Below are positions 17,435-25,732 of a stretch of 49,206 bases of DNA, piece after piece. Position 1 is the stretch's first letter; every line of letters begins with the position of its first letter. The notes below the pieces were generated by a model that was not told the origin of the DNA, did no database searches, and saw nothing but the letters and a program-made list of their open reading frames with translations. The position numbers and the translations under genes are program-made. The stretch is from Abiotrophia sp965245735 (GTDB lineage Bacteria > Bacillota > Bacilli > Lactobacillales > Aerococcaceae), in the NCBI GenBank assembly GCA_965245735.1, contig CBDFAX010000014.1:1-49206 (forward strand). The letters are read 5' to 3'.

Positions 17435-19858
17435 TTAGTCTAGGTTGCTGAAGCCTTCGCCTAAGAGGTTGGTCTCTGGCGACACATTCCAGATGCTTTC
17501 AGCGTAACGCAAGATGGTGTAGTCTGACGAGAATTTGCCCGAGTAGGCAATGTTGGTCAGGGCACGTTTAGCCCATTCCTTAGGCTCTTGATAGAGCTTG
17601 TCAGCAGCCATTTGCGCCTCATAGAAGCTTGGGTAGTCTTGCAAGAGGAAGTACTCATCATTGTAGAGGACCAAGGAATCGAAGATCTCGCGTCCTTCTG
17701 CTTCGATATTAGGGATGGTCCCGTCAATGAAGGAATTGAGCACACGCTTAATCTGTGGATTTTCCTCATAGATGGCCCGTGAGTAGTAGTTATTAGCCTC
17801 ACGCAATTTTTGGACATCGTCGGCCGTCATACCAAAGAGGAAGATGTTGTCGTCACCGACTAGGTCGTAGATTTCGACATTGGCACCGTCCAAGGTCGCC
17901 ATAGTTAAAGCCCCGTTAGCCATCAACTTCATGTTAGAAGTCCCGGACGCTTCCTTACCCGCCAAGGAAATTTGTTCCGATAGGTTAGCTGCAGGAATAA
18001 TCAATTCGGCTAGGGAAACCCCATAGTTTTCTACGAAGACAATCTTGATCTTGTCGCCAATGACTGGGTCATTGTTAACCAAATTAGCCAATTCATTAAT
18101 AATCTTGATGACAGACTTAGCATAGTGGTAGCTAGGCGCTGCCTTGGCCCCGAAAATGAAGACCCGCTTAGCAAAGTCAGCCTTAGGATTCTCCTTAAGG
18201 GTCAAGTAGCGATCTACAATATGCATGACTTGCAAGAGTTGGCGCTTGTAGGCATGGAGTCGCTTGATTTGCACGTCGAATAAGGCAGTCGGATCAATGT
18301 CTAGCTTCATCTCTTCCTTAACGAAACGGGCAAAGCGTTCCTTATTGGATAGCTTGACTTCTTGTAGTTTTTCTAATACCTCATCATTGTCACGGAAGGC
18401 TTGGAGAATGTTCATTTCCCGTGGCTTGAAGCGCCAGCGATTGCCAATGTATTGGTCGAGGACCTTGCTGAGGCCTTCATTGGCTAGCTGCACCCAACGG
18501 CGGTGGGTCACCCCATTGGTCTTGTTGTTGAAGCGGAATGGATAGATGGTTTTGAAGTCCCGCAAGGTGTAGTGTTCCAAAATCTCGGTATGGAGCTTGG
18601 CTACCCCGTTAACACTGTGGCTGGCAATAATGGCCAGATTGGCCATGAGAACTTGGTCCCCGTCGATTGGCGCCGTACGGTGGGCTAGTTCCGCCCCGTA
18701 GAGGGCGGTCTTGTTAACCAAGTGACGGCGGTTGATTTCATAGATAATCTGCATAATCCGTGGCAGGAGGCCTTCAATCATGTAGATTGGCCAACGTTCC
18801 ATGGCTTCAGCCAAGATGGTGTGGTTGGTATAGGAAGTTGATTTCTTAACGATGTTCCAAGCTTGCCCCCAAGTCAGGCTCTCTTCATCGACCAGAATCC
18901 GCATCAATTCTGGAATACAGAGGGTTGGATGGGTATCGTTAATGTGGATGGCCACCTTATCAGGGAAGACACTCCAAGGCAAGTCCAAGCTCTTAAAGTA
19001 ACGAACAATGCTTTGAATCCCAGCTGAACACATAAAGTATTCTTGCTTAAGGCGCAAGAGTCGGCCTTCATAGTTGGAGTCATCTGGATAGAGGACTTCG
19101 GTGATCTCTTGAATTTCCTTGCGTTGTTCAGGGGTCGTGAAATAAGACTCGTGGCCTGGCGGAATTTCGGCCGTGAAGAGACGTAGGTTGTTGACCACGT
19201 CATTACGATAGCCGATTTGTGGCGTATCGTAAGGCACCGCCAAAACATCAAAGGTATTCTCATAGACTGGCTTCAAGTCTCCATACTGATTGGCTTCCAA
19301 CCAGACATTGCCACCAAAGCGGACAATGACCGACTTGGATTCCTTACGGACTTCCCAAGAGTTAGGGTTACGCAACCAGTTTTCTGGCAATTCAATTTGG
19401 TAGCCGTCAATGAATTTCTGCTTGAAGAGGCCATAACGGTAGCGAATACCGCAACCATTGCCCGGCACGCCAGTGGCTGCCATGGAATCCATGAAGCAAG
19501 AAGCCAACCGGCCCAAGCCCCCGTTCCCTAAGGCAGGATCGACTTCCGCCGCCGCTACGGCTTCAAAGTCCAAGCCCAATTCTTCCAGGGCAGTGCGAGC
19601 GGTGTCTAACAAGTCTAAGTTAAGCAAATAGCGCTTGAGCTGGCGACCTGGTAAGAATTCCATGGAGAAGTAGAAGACTTGCTTCTGCTTACTGTCCAGC
19701 TTGACTTGGTTGTAGTGGACCCATTTGTCAGTATAGATAGAGCGTAATAATTGGCCTAAGGCTTGGAATTGTTCGGTGGTGCTACCTGAGGTATAAGGCA
19801 CGGCGAACATGTCTTCAAACTTCTTCTTATAGGCGTCTTTGAATGCATCGACCTTCAT
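17435..19858 (-). CDS. glgP: Glycogen/maltodextrin phosphorylase (EC 2.4.1.1)
   Basis: Releases glucose 1-phosphate from the non-reducing ends of alpha-1,4-glucans; GT35 family, cytoplasmic, PLP-dependent. The motif EASGTSNMKLMANG holds the PLP lysine at about residue 644; NGxGGLGRLASCFMDS and NGVTHRRW are also family signatures. The chosen ATG (19858, MKVDAF) gives 807 residues, the usual length, with AGGAGG 6 nt upstream. An in-frame extension to 19906 lacks a ribosome-binding site. It is the last gene of glgBCDAP, 75 bp after glgA with a stem-loop in the gap, and is followed by the operon terminator. Starch or maltodextrin rather than glycogen could be its main substrate; sequence alone does not decide. 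Confidence 0.95.
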   Translation of the reverse strand: MKVDAFKDAYKKKFEDMFAVPYTSGSTTEQFQALGQLLRSIYTDKWVHYNQVKLDSKQKQVFYFSMEFLPGRQLKRYLLNLDLLDTARTALEELGLDFEAVAAAEVDPALGNGGLGRLASCFMDSMAATGVPGNGCGIRYRYGLFKQKFIDGYQIELPENWLRNPNSWEVRKESKSVIVRFGGNVWLEANQYGDLKPVYENTFDVLAVPYDTPQIGYRNDVVNNLRLFTAEIPPGHESYFTTPEQRKEIQEITEVLYPDDSNYEGRLLRLKQEYFMCSAGIQSIVRYFKSLDLPWSVFPDKVAIHINDTHPTLCIPELMRILVDEESLTWGQAWNIVKKSTSYTNHTILAEAMERWPIYMIEGLLPRIMQIIYEINRRHLVNKTALYGAELAHRTAPIDGDQVLMANLAIIASHSVNGVAKLHTEILEHYTLRDFKTIYPFRFNNKTNGVTHRRWVQLANEGLSKVLDQYIGNRWRFKPREMNILQAFRDNDEVLEKLQEVKLSNKERFARFVKEEMKLDIDPTALFDVQIKRLHAYKRQLLQVMHIVDRYLTLKENPKADFAKRVFIFGAKAAPSYHYAKSVIKIINELANLVNNDPVIGDKIKIVFVENYGVSLAELIIPAANLSEQISLAGKEASGTSNMKLMANGALTMATLDGANVEIYDLVGDDNIFLFGMTADDVQKLREANNYYSRAIYEENPQIKRVLNSFIDGTIPNIEAEGREIFDSLVLYNDEYFLLQDYPSFYEAQMAADKLYQEPKEWAKRALTNIAYSGKFSSDYTILRYAESIWNVSPETNLLGEGFSNLD

Positions 19859-19895
19859 TGATTTCCTCCTAAATAAGTGTGGCATAAGCCCAAGA

Positions 19896-19924
19896 AAGAG
19901 ACGCAAGCAAGCGCTTGGTCTCTT
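19896..19924 (-). other. Stem-loop between glgA and glgP
   Basis: AAGAGAC (19896-19902) pairs with GTCTCTT (19918-19924). It lies in the transcribed gap between two operon genes, 10 bp after the glgA stop. Only TTCTT follows on the minus strand, so it may be a processing or stability element or a leaky terminator. Confidence 0.5.
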
Positions 19925-19933
19925 CTGAGCTAA

Positions 19934-21370
19934 CTATCCTTGAAGTAGCGAATGGTAGAGGGCTAAGTATTCTTTGGTTGGCCCGGTCCAAGAGAAGTCT
20001 CGGGTCATGGCCTGTTCTACCAATTGCTTGTGAGCGCCAGGTCGGTTATAGTAGACATCTAGCGCATAGTAGATGGTTTGGAGCATGGTCCAACCGTCGA
20101 AACGATTAAAGGAATAACCTGTCCCCTCCCCGGTATATTGGTTGTAAGGTTGAACGGTGTCACGCAAGCCCCCTGTCTCATGGACAATTGGCAAGGTCCC
20201 ATAGCGCATGGCCATGAGTTGTGACAGACCGCAAGGCTCAAAAGCACTTGGCATCAAGAAGAAGTCACAGCTAGCATAGATTTGTTGGGCTAGCCCTAAG
20301 TCAAAGGTAATGAGACTCTTCATCTTGTCAGGATAACGTGACTCGAAGTAACGGAAGGAGTGCTCGAATTGTGGCTCCCCAGTCCCTAAGAGGACCACCT
20401 GAACCTCTGCCTGTAGTAATTCTTCCATGCGTTCTTCCACTAGCTGGAAGCCCTTCTGGTCGGTCAAGCGAGAGACCATGCCAATCATGGCAACATCTGG
20501 ATTGACTGGCAAGCCTAAGCGTTCTTGTAAGGCCGCCTTGTTAGCTGCCTTACCACTTAAGTCCGAGACATTAAAGTGATGAGGAATGAGTGGATCTGTC
20601 TCAGGATTATTGAGGTCATAGTCAATACCGTTAATAATCCCACTTAATTTCCATTCATTGTACTTGAGGACCCCTTCCAGGTTCTCACCAAAGGCTTGGG
20701 TGGTAATCTCATGGGCATAGGTTGGACTAACCGTGGTAACACGGTCAGAGAAGTTAATGCCGCCCTTGAGATAGTTGACCCGGTCATAGTACTTGACCCC
20801 ATCTTCGGTATAGACATTGTAGCCAGTCCCGAAGACTTGGCCCAGGATGGCCGGATCATAGACCCCTTGGAAACGTAGGTTGTGAATGGTCAAGACCTTG
20901 CGGATATGACGCAAGCGGTCTTTCCAGTGATAACGGTCCACCAGGAGCACGGGCACCATAGCCGTATGCCAGTCATTACAGTGAATAATGTCTGGAATCC
21001 AGTCAATGACTTCCAGCATCTCAATAATAGCCGTTGAGAAGAAGCCGAAACGTTCGCCATCATCCCATTGGCCATAGAGGGCCGGCCGGTCAAAGTAAGC
21101 CAAGTTATCGATAAAGTAGTACTTGACCCCGTCCATTTCCAGATACTTAATGCCGCAGTAGACATTCCGGCCGCCTAATTGGAAACGGAAATGGGCAATT
21201 TCTTGGATTTGATCCTTGTATTGCTGAGGTGTTTGGGTGTAGTAAGGTAAGACCACCCGAATGTCTACACCCTGCTTAGCTAATTCCTTAGGCAAGGCAT
21301 AGGCAACGTCGCCTAGGCCGCCCGTCTTGAAAAAGGGTGCCGCTTCTGCGGAAGCAAATAAAACTTTCAT
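19934..21370 (-). CDS. glgA: Glycogen synthase, ADP-glucose dependent (EC 2.4.1.21)
   Basis: Transfers glucose from ADP-glucose to the growing alpha-1,4-glucan; GT5 family. The N-terminal KTGGLGDVAYALP is the ADP-glucose-binding loop, HCNDWHTA the conserved His region, and the C-terminal PSAFEPCGLSQLMAMRYGTLPIV the GT-B nucleotide-binding signature with catalytic Glu. The 478-residue length is normal for bacterial GlgA. The ATG has GGAG at good spacing, and the gene follows glgD after 10 bp. It uses the ADP-glucose made by the upstream glgC/glgD pair. Confidence 0.96.
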   Translation of the reverse strand: MKVLFASAEAAPFFKTGGLGDVAYALPKELAKQGVDIRVVLPYYTQTPQQYKDQIQEIAHFRFQLGGRNVYCGIKYLEMDGVKYYFIDNLAYFDRPALYGQWDDGERFGFFSTAIIEMLEVIDWIPDIIHCNDWHTAMVPVLLVDRYHWKDRLRHIRKVLTIHNLRFQGVYDPAILGQVFGTGYNVYTEDGVKYYDRVNYLKGGINFSDRVTTVSPTYAHEITTQAFGENLEGVLKYNEWKLSGIINGIDYDLNNPETDPLIPHHFNVSDLSGKAANKAALQERLGLPVNPDVAMIGMVSRLTDQKGFQLVEERMEELLQAEVQVVLLGTGEPQFEHSFRYFESRYPDKMKSLITFDLGLAQQIYASCDFFLMPSAFEPCGLSQLMAMRYGTLPIVHETGGLRDTVQPYNQYTGEGTGYSFNRFDGWTMLQTIYYALDVYYNRPGAHKQLVEQAMTRDFSWTGPTKEYLALYHSLLQG

Positions 21371-21380
21371 GGCGACTCCT

Positions 21381-22532
21381 TTATTCTGCTGGAATGACGG
21401 TGTTCTTGCTGATTACGACCACATTATCAGGTGTTCCAATGACGTGAGCGCCTGGTTCAACGACACAGCCCTTGTCCAGGATGGCGTATTCAACACGTGC
21501 CCCATCACCGATCTTAGTCCCTTGCAGGATGATGGATTCCTTGACATGTGCCCCTTCCGATACATGTACCTTACGGGAAATGAGTGACCGTTCCACCTTA
21601 CCTGCTAGGTAAGAACCAGAAGCCACCACGGATGAACGCACATCAGAACTTGGCGCATAGTAGGACGGCACCCCATTCTTGGTCTTAGTCAAGATTGGTT
21701 GGCTTGAGTAGAACAAGGAAGTGAAGTTTTGACGGTCTAACATGTCCATATTAGCCTTGTAGTAACGTTGAATGGAGTCAATGTTCGCCATATAGCCTGT
21801 GTACTTGTATGGGTTGACGGTGTAGTCCAAGAGATAGTGTTGAATCAATTCATCCACTTCCATGTAGACTTCATCGTCTACCGCCCGGTCAATAATATCG
21901 TTAAGGGTCTTAACGCTGAGGAAGTACATGCTGAGAGAAGCATCAACCTTCTCTTCCTCCCCTAAATCACCGTACTCAACCAATCCCTGGACTTGGCGGT
22001 TGGCATCGAATTTGAGGGCACGAGATTTAGGATTTTGATCGCCTAATTTTTCTTTGTCTAATTGTTTGTAAATAAGGGTAATATCCTTACCTTCAGACAC
22101 ATGGTGGCGGAAGACGCCGCGGATATCGACGTTAGCAATAATCTTAGATCCGGCTACAAAGACGTACTCAGCCTTAGCCCGAGACATGAAGACCCGATGG
22201 TTGTAGTAGTAATCTTCGTAGAGGTTTTCTTGGTGGTGGCGGAGCTTCCAATTCTGTTGAGAGAAGGTGAAAATCCCACCTGATACTTGAGAATCTAAGT
22301 CCCAAGCTGCCCCAGAACGGATGTGGTCATAGATTGAACGACCTGATTCAGCGATGAAGAGGGCTACCGAATCAATTTCCGCATGACAAATGCTGGATAA
22401 GGCGAAGTCAATCACCCGATAACGGTCAGCAAATGGTAAGGCGGCAATGGGCCGGTTTTGGGTCAATGGTTTTAATAATTGATCATCTTCGGTCAAATTG
22501 AGAATCGCACATAACTTATTCTTCACCATCAT
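21381..22532 (-). CDS. glgD: GlgD-type non-catalytic ADP-glucose pyrophosphorylase subunit
   Basis: 383 residues, homologous to GlgC with the same left-handed beta-helix C-terminus (VEYAILDKGCVVEPGAHVIG). The N-terminus reads CAILNLTEDDQLLKPLTQNR where GlgC has the glycine-rich GGQGTRLG catalytic loop, so it is probably a regulatory partner of GlgC, as in other Firmicutes. It overlaps the end of glgC by 17 bp, and its AGGAGG lies inside the last glgC codons, implying translational coupling. Start is the first of two adjacent Met codons; one codon of uncertainty. Confidence 0.94.
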   Translation of the reverse strand: MMVKNKLCAILNLTEDDQLLKPLTQNRPIAALPFADRYRVIDFALSSICHAEIDSVALFIAESGRSIYDHIRSGAAWDLDSQVSGGIFTFSQQNWKLRHHQENLYEDYYYNHRVFMSRAKAEYVFVAGSKIIANVDIRGVFRHHVSEGKDITLIYKQLDKEKLGDQNPKSRALKFDANRQVQGLVEYGDLGEEEKVDASLSMYFLSVKTLNDIIDRAVDDEVYMEVDELIQHYLLDYTVNPYKYTGYMANIDSIQRYYKANMDMLDRQNFTSLFYSSQPILTKTKNGVPSYYAPSSDVRSSVVASGSYLAGKVERSLISRKVHVSEGAHVKESIILQGTKIGDGARVEYAILDKGCVVEPGAHVIGTPDNVVVISKNTVIPAE

Positions 22533-23667
22533 TTTTTGGTCCTCCTACTACTTCAGCATATCCTACAGTGGCAATTTGGTCTGGGGTCCCGATGACACTT
22601 GCTCCGTCCGCAATCACGGCTTGTTCACCGATAATAGCATATTCAACGCGACAGCCTTTACCGATGGTGGCACTGGACATGACCACAGAATGGTCAACCT
22701 GGCTATTAGGCCCTACCTTAACATCACGCGACAAGAGGGAGTTGTCCACTTGGCCGGCAATGTAACAGCCATCCACAACTAGCGAGTGCTTAACTTGCGC
22801 GTCCTCTGTTAAGAATTGTGGCGGGGTCACAGGGTTGGAGGTATAAATCCGCCAAGTATCCTCACTAATGTTGAGTGGATGTTCTGGGTCCAAGAATTCC
22901 ATGTTAGCTTCCCAGAGAGATTCGATAGTACCCACGTCTTTCCAGTAACCTTCAAATGAGTAAGCAAAGCAGTTTTCAGCATTGCTTAGGTAGGCTGGAA
23001 TTACGTTCTTACCGAAGTCTTCCATTTCGCGGTTCTTAGCTTGGTCTTCGACCAAGTAACGGCGCAAGGTATCCCAGTTGAAGATGTAAATCCCCATGGA
23101 AGCCAGGTTGCTCTTAGGTTGAGCTGGTTTTTCTTCGAACTCGATAATGCGACCATTTTGGTCTGTGTTCATAATCCCAAAACGTGAGGCTTCCTTCATG
23201 GAAACTGGGATAACCCCAACGGTCAAGCTAGCCTTGTTCTTAATGTGGTCTTCTAACATGGCTGCATAGTCCATCTTGTAGATATGGTCACCTGATAGAA
23301 TGAGGACATACTTAGGATCTAAGGAATCAATATAGCTGATGTTTTGGTAAATAGCGTTAGCTGTCCCCTTGAACCATTTTTCGCCATCTGAGCTAGAGTA
23401 TGGTTGGAGGATGGTAGCCCCACCTGAACGGCTGGTTAAGCCCCAGGCTGCCCCTTTTCCAATGTGTTCGTTAAGCTCTAAAGGTTGATACTGGGTTACT
23501 ACCCCAATATTCTTAATCCCAGAGTTGGCGCAGTTACTTAAAGCAAAGTCAATAATGCGGTATTTCCCTCCAAAGGGAACGGCTGGCTTAGCCGTTTGTT
23601 TGGTTAAGACACCCAGACGGGTCCCTTGACCACCAGCTAAAATCATCGCGATCATATCTTGTTTCAT
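22516..23667 (-). CDS. glgC: Glucose-1-phosphate adenylyltransferase (EC 2.7.7.27)
   Basis: Makes ADP-glucose from ATP and glucose 1-phosphate, the committed step of bacterial glycogen synthesis. The N-terminal AMILAGGQGTRLGVLT is the nucleotide-binding loop, followed by PAVPFGGKYRIIDFALSNC; YQNISYIDSLDPKYVLILSGDHIYKMDY holds the sugar-phosphate site and the C-terminus is a beta-helix. The ATG at 23667 gives 383 residues and matches family N-termini (a GTG two codons earlier is possible). There is no ribosome-binding site next to this start; the nearest, AAAGGAG, is about 58 nt upstream, with a 13-codon reading frame and a small hairpin between. Confidence 0.95.
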   Translation of the reverse strand: MKQDMIAMILAGGQGTRLGVLTKQTAKPAVPFGGKYRIIDFALSNCANSGIKNIGVVTQYQPLELNEHIGKGAAWGLTSRSGGATILQPYSSSDGEKWFKGTANAIYQNISYIDSLDPKYVLILSGDHIYKMDYAAMLEDHIKNKASLTVGVIPVSMKEASRFGIMNTDQNGRIIEFEEKPAQPKSNLASMGIYIFNWDTLRRYLVEDQAKNREMEDFGKNVIPAYLSNAENCFAYSFEGYWKDVGTIESLWEANMEFLDPEHPLNISEDTWRIYTSNPVTPPQFLTEDAQVKHSLVVDGCYIAGQVDNSLLSRDVKVGPNSQVDHSVVMSSATIGKGCRVEYAIIGEQAVIADGASVIGTPDQIATVGYAEVVGGPKNDGEE

Positions 23668-23683
23668 ATACACACATGTGAAA

Positions 23684-23725
23684 CTAGCTGACTATCTCGG
23701 CGTAAAGACAGTCAGTTAATTTCAT
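23684..23725 (-). other. Possible 13-aa leader reading frame and hairpin before glgC
   Basis: AAAGGAG (23726-23732) directly abuts an ATG opening a frame of 13 codons that ends at a TAG 16 nt before the glgC start. Inverted repeat CTGACT/AGTCAG (23688-23693 with 23710-23715) lies inside. The spacing of the ribosome-binding site to the ATG is unusually short, so translation of the frame is uncertain. Confidence 0.35.
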
Positions 23726-23740
23726 CTCCTTTCTTAGCTT

Positions 23741-25642
23741 TTATTTAGCGCCGTAAACACGTTTGGGTTTGATATAGAGCACACCCAGACTAGGAACTGT
23801 TGTGACAATGGAGTATGGTTGTCCATCATGAGGCACTTCTTCAGTTTTCATGACCGGTAGATTCTCGGTCCACCGCCCGCCAAACTCTTGCATTTGTGAG
23901 TTGAGCAGGACTTCGTACTCTCCTTTATAAGGCACCCCAATTCGGTATTCCTGACGTTCAACTGGGATAAAGTTCAAGGCGATGATTAAGAAATCACGCT
24001 TGGCCTTACCCTGCCGCATCATGGTCAGGACAGCCTGTTCCACATTGTCAGCATCTAGGACGGTCAGACCTGCTGGCTCAGTATCATAATAATGCAGGGC
24101 CTTGTAGTCCTTACCGATGTGATTGAGGGTCTTCATATAGTGTTGGTACTCGCGGTTGAACTCGAAGCTCAAGTCCTTCCATTCCAACTCGGAGTAGTAG
24201 CGCCATTCCAGGTATTGGCCTAGCTCGTTGCCCATAAAGTGCAACTTCTTACCAGGCTGGGCCATCATGTAACCATGCAAGAGACGCAAGGTCTCAAACT
24301 GGGTTTCGCGGCTGCCCGGAATCTTGTCTAAGAGCGACTTCTTACCATGAACCACTTCGTCATGAGAAAATGGCAGGACATAACGTTCATTGTATTGGTA
24401 CATAAAGACGAAGGTTATTAAGCGGAAATTCTGTGGCCGGTAGTAAGGATCGGTCTCGAAGAAACGCAGGGTATCATTCATCCAGCCCATGTTCCATTTG
24501 TAGTCAAAGCCCAAGCCCCCTTCTGAAACAGCATGCGTGATGCCCTTCCAGTCGGTACTTTCTTCCGCAATCATGAGGACATGTGGCAGGTGATCTTTGA
24601 TTGTGGTATTGAGTTTTTGGAGGAAGGCCACCCCTTGGCGGTTGTGGTTGCTGCCATCTTCGTTAGGCGTCCAAGGCCCTTGGTCAAAGTCCAAGTAAAG
24701 CATGTTGGACACGGCATCCACCCGCAAACCATCTAGGTGACATTCCTTGAGCCAGAACATGGCGTTAGAAATGAGGAAGCTTTGGACTTGGTTCTTACCT
24801 AAGTCGAAGTTGAGCGTCCCCCACCCCACATTGTTAGCTCGGTTGACATCTTGGTATTCAAAGGTTGGCGTCCCATCATAATAAGCCAAGGCATTGGCAT
24901 TACGGCAGAAGTGACCTGGTACCCAGTCCATGATGACCCCAATCCCGGCTTGGTGGGCCTGGTTAACGAAGTCCTTGAACTCTTCTAAGGTCCCGTAGCG
25001 GCCACAGACCGCATAGTAACCGGTAATCTGATAACCCCAAGAAGCATCCAGCGGATGATCCATGAGTGGCATCATTTCAATGTGGGTGTAGCCCATTTCC
25101 TTAACATAAGGAATCAGGCTGTCTGCCAGTTCCGCAAAGGTATAGGTGCGGCCGTCAGGGTGGCGACGCCAAGAACTGGCGTGCACTTCATAAATGTTGA
25201 GAGGCGAATGAACGCTATTCTTGCGCCATTGCTGGTTCATCCAGACCTGGTCAGACCATTCAAAGTCTTCCAAGCCCCAGACAACCGTGGCATCCTTAGG
25301 CGCAATCTCAAAATTAAAACCAAAGGGATCAATCTTATATTCGATATGACCATTACCATGGTCAATCCCAACCTTGTAACACTGACTCCGTTCGGCTCCT
25401 TGGATGATGCCAGCCCATACCCCACCTTCAATATGGCTTAGTGGCTCATTCTGCCAGTGATTGAAATCACCTAGAATGTAGACATTGGCTGCATGAGGGG
25501 CCCAAATGGCGAAGCGATAGCCCGTCACTCCATCCTGGTCCACCTTGTGACAGCCTAAAAATTGGTAGGCTGCTTCATGGTTACCATGATTGAAATGATA
25601 GATGTGTTCCGAAAGTTGTTCTTGTAATGCTGCGAAAGTCAT
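23741..25642 (-). CDS. glgB: 1,4-alpha-glucan branching enzyme (EC 2.4.1.18)
   Basis: Introduces alpha-1,6 branches into glycogen; GH13. An N-terminal CBM48-like segment (GYRFAIWAPHAANVYILGDF, about 41-60) precedes the catalytic barrel. Conserved regions visible: DWVPGHF (about 239-245), GLRVDAVSNMLY with nucleophile Asp309, MIAEES with Glu at about 360, and LPFSHDEVVHG. Length 633 is typical. GGGAGG precedes the ATG. First gene of glgBCDAP, directly behind the promoter/cre region at 25674-25710. Confidence 0.96.
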   Translation of the reverse strand: MTFAALQEQLSEHIYHFNHGNHEAAYQFLGCHKVDQDGVTGYRFAIWAPHAANVYILGDFNHWQNEPLSHIEGGVWAGIIQGAERSQCYKVGIDHGNGHIEYKIDPFGFNFEIAPKDATVVWGLEDFEWSDQVWMNQQWRKNSVHSPLNIYEVHASSWRRHPDGRTYTFAELADSLIPYVKEMGYTHIEMMPLMDHPLDASWGYQITGYYAVCGRYGTLEEFKDFVNQAHQAGIGVIMDWVPGHFCRNANALAYYDGTPTFEYQDVNRANNVGWGTLNFDLGKNQVQSFLISNAMFWLKECHLDGLRVDAVSNMLYLDFDQGPWTPNEDGSNHNRQGVAFLQKLNTTIKDHLPHVLMIAEESTDWKGITHAVSEGGLGFDYKWNMGWMNDTLRFFETDPYYRPQNFRLITFVFMYQYNERYVLPFSHDEVVHGKKSLLDKIPGSRETQFETLRLLHGYMMAQPGKKLHFMGNELGQYLEWRYYSELEWKDLSFEFNREYQHYMKTLNHIGKDYKALHYYDTEPAGLTVLDADNVEQAVLTMMRQGKAKRDFLIIALNFIPVERQEYRIGVPYKGEYEVLLNSQMQEFGGRWTENLPVMKTEEVPHDGQPYSIVTTVPSLGVLYIKPKRVYGAK

Positions 25643-25673
25643 TCTATCCCTCCCTTTGTTTGTTTATACATTT

Positions 25674-25710
25674 ATTATAGCACTGAAAGCGTTTCATGTA
25701 AACGCATACG
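25674..25710 (-). promoter_or_regulatory. glg operon promoter with overlapping cre-like sites
   Basis: Minus-strand TTTACA (25697-25702), 17-bp spacer, TGC-TATAAT extended -10 (25674-25679). In plus orientation TGTAAACGCATACG (25697-25710) matches 12 of 14 positions of TGTAARCGYTTWCA. TGAAAGCGTTTCA (25684-25696) fills the spacer and matches the first 11 positions of the TGAAARCGYTTW form. CcpA bound there would block polymerase, predicting carbon catabolite repression of glycogen synthesis. Confidence 0.75.
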
Positions 25711-25732
25711 ACTAGACAATTTGATATTTTAT

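Noticed and set aside
19859..19906. Longer glgP start (extra 16 residues)
   Set aside because: No ribosome-binding site, and it would pass through the AGGAGG used by the chosen ATG.
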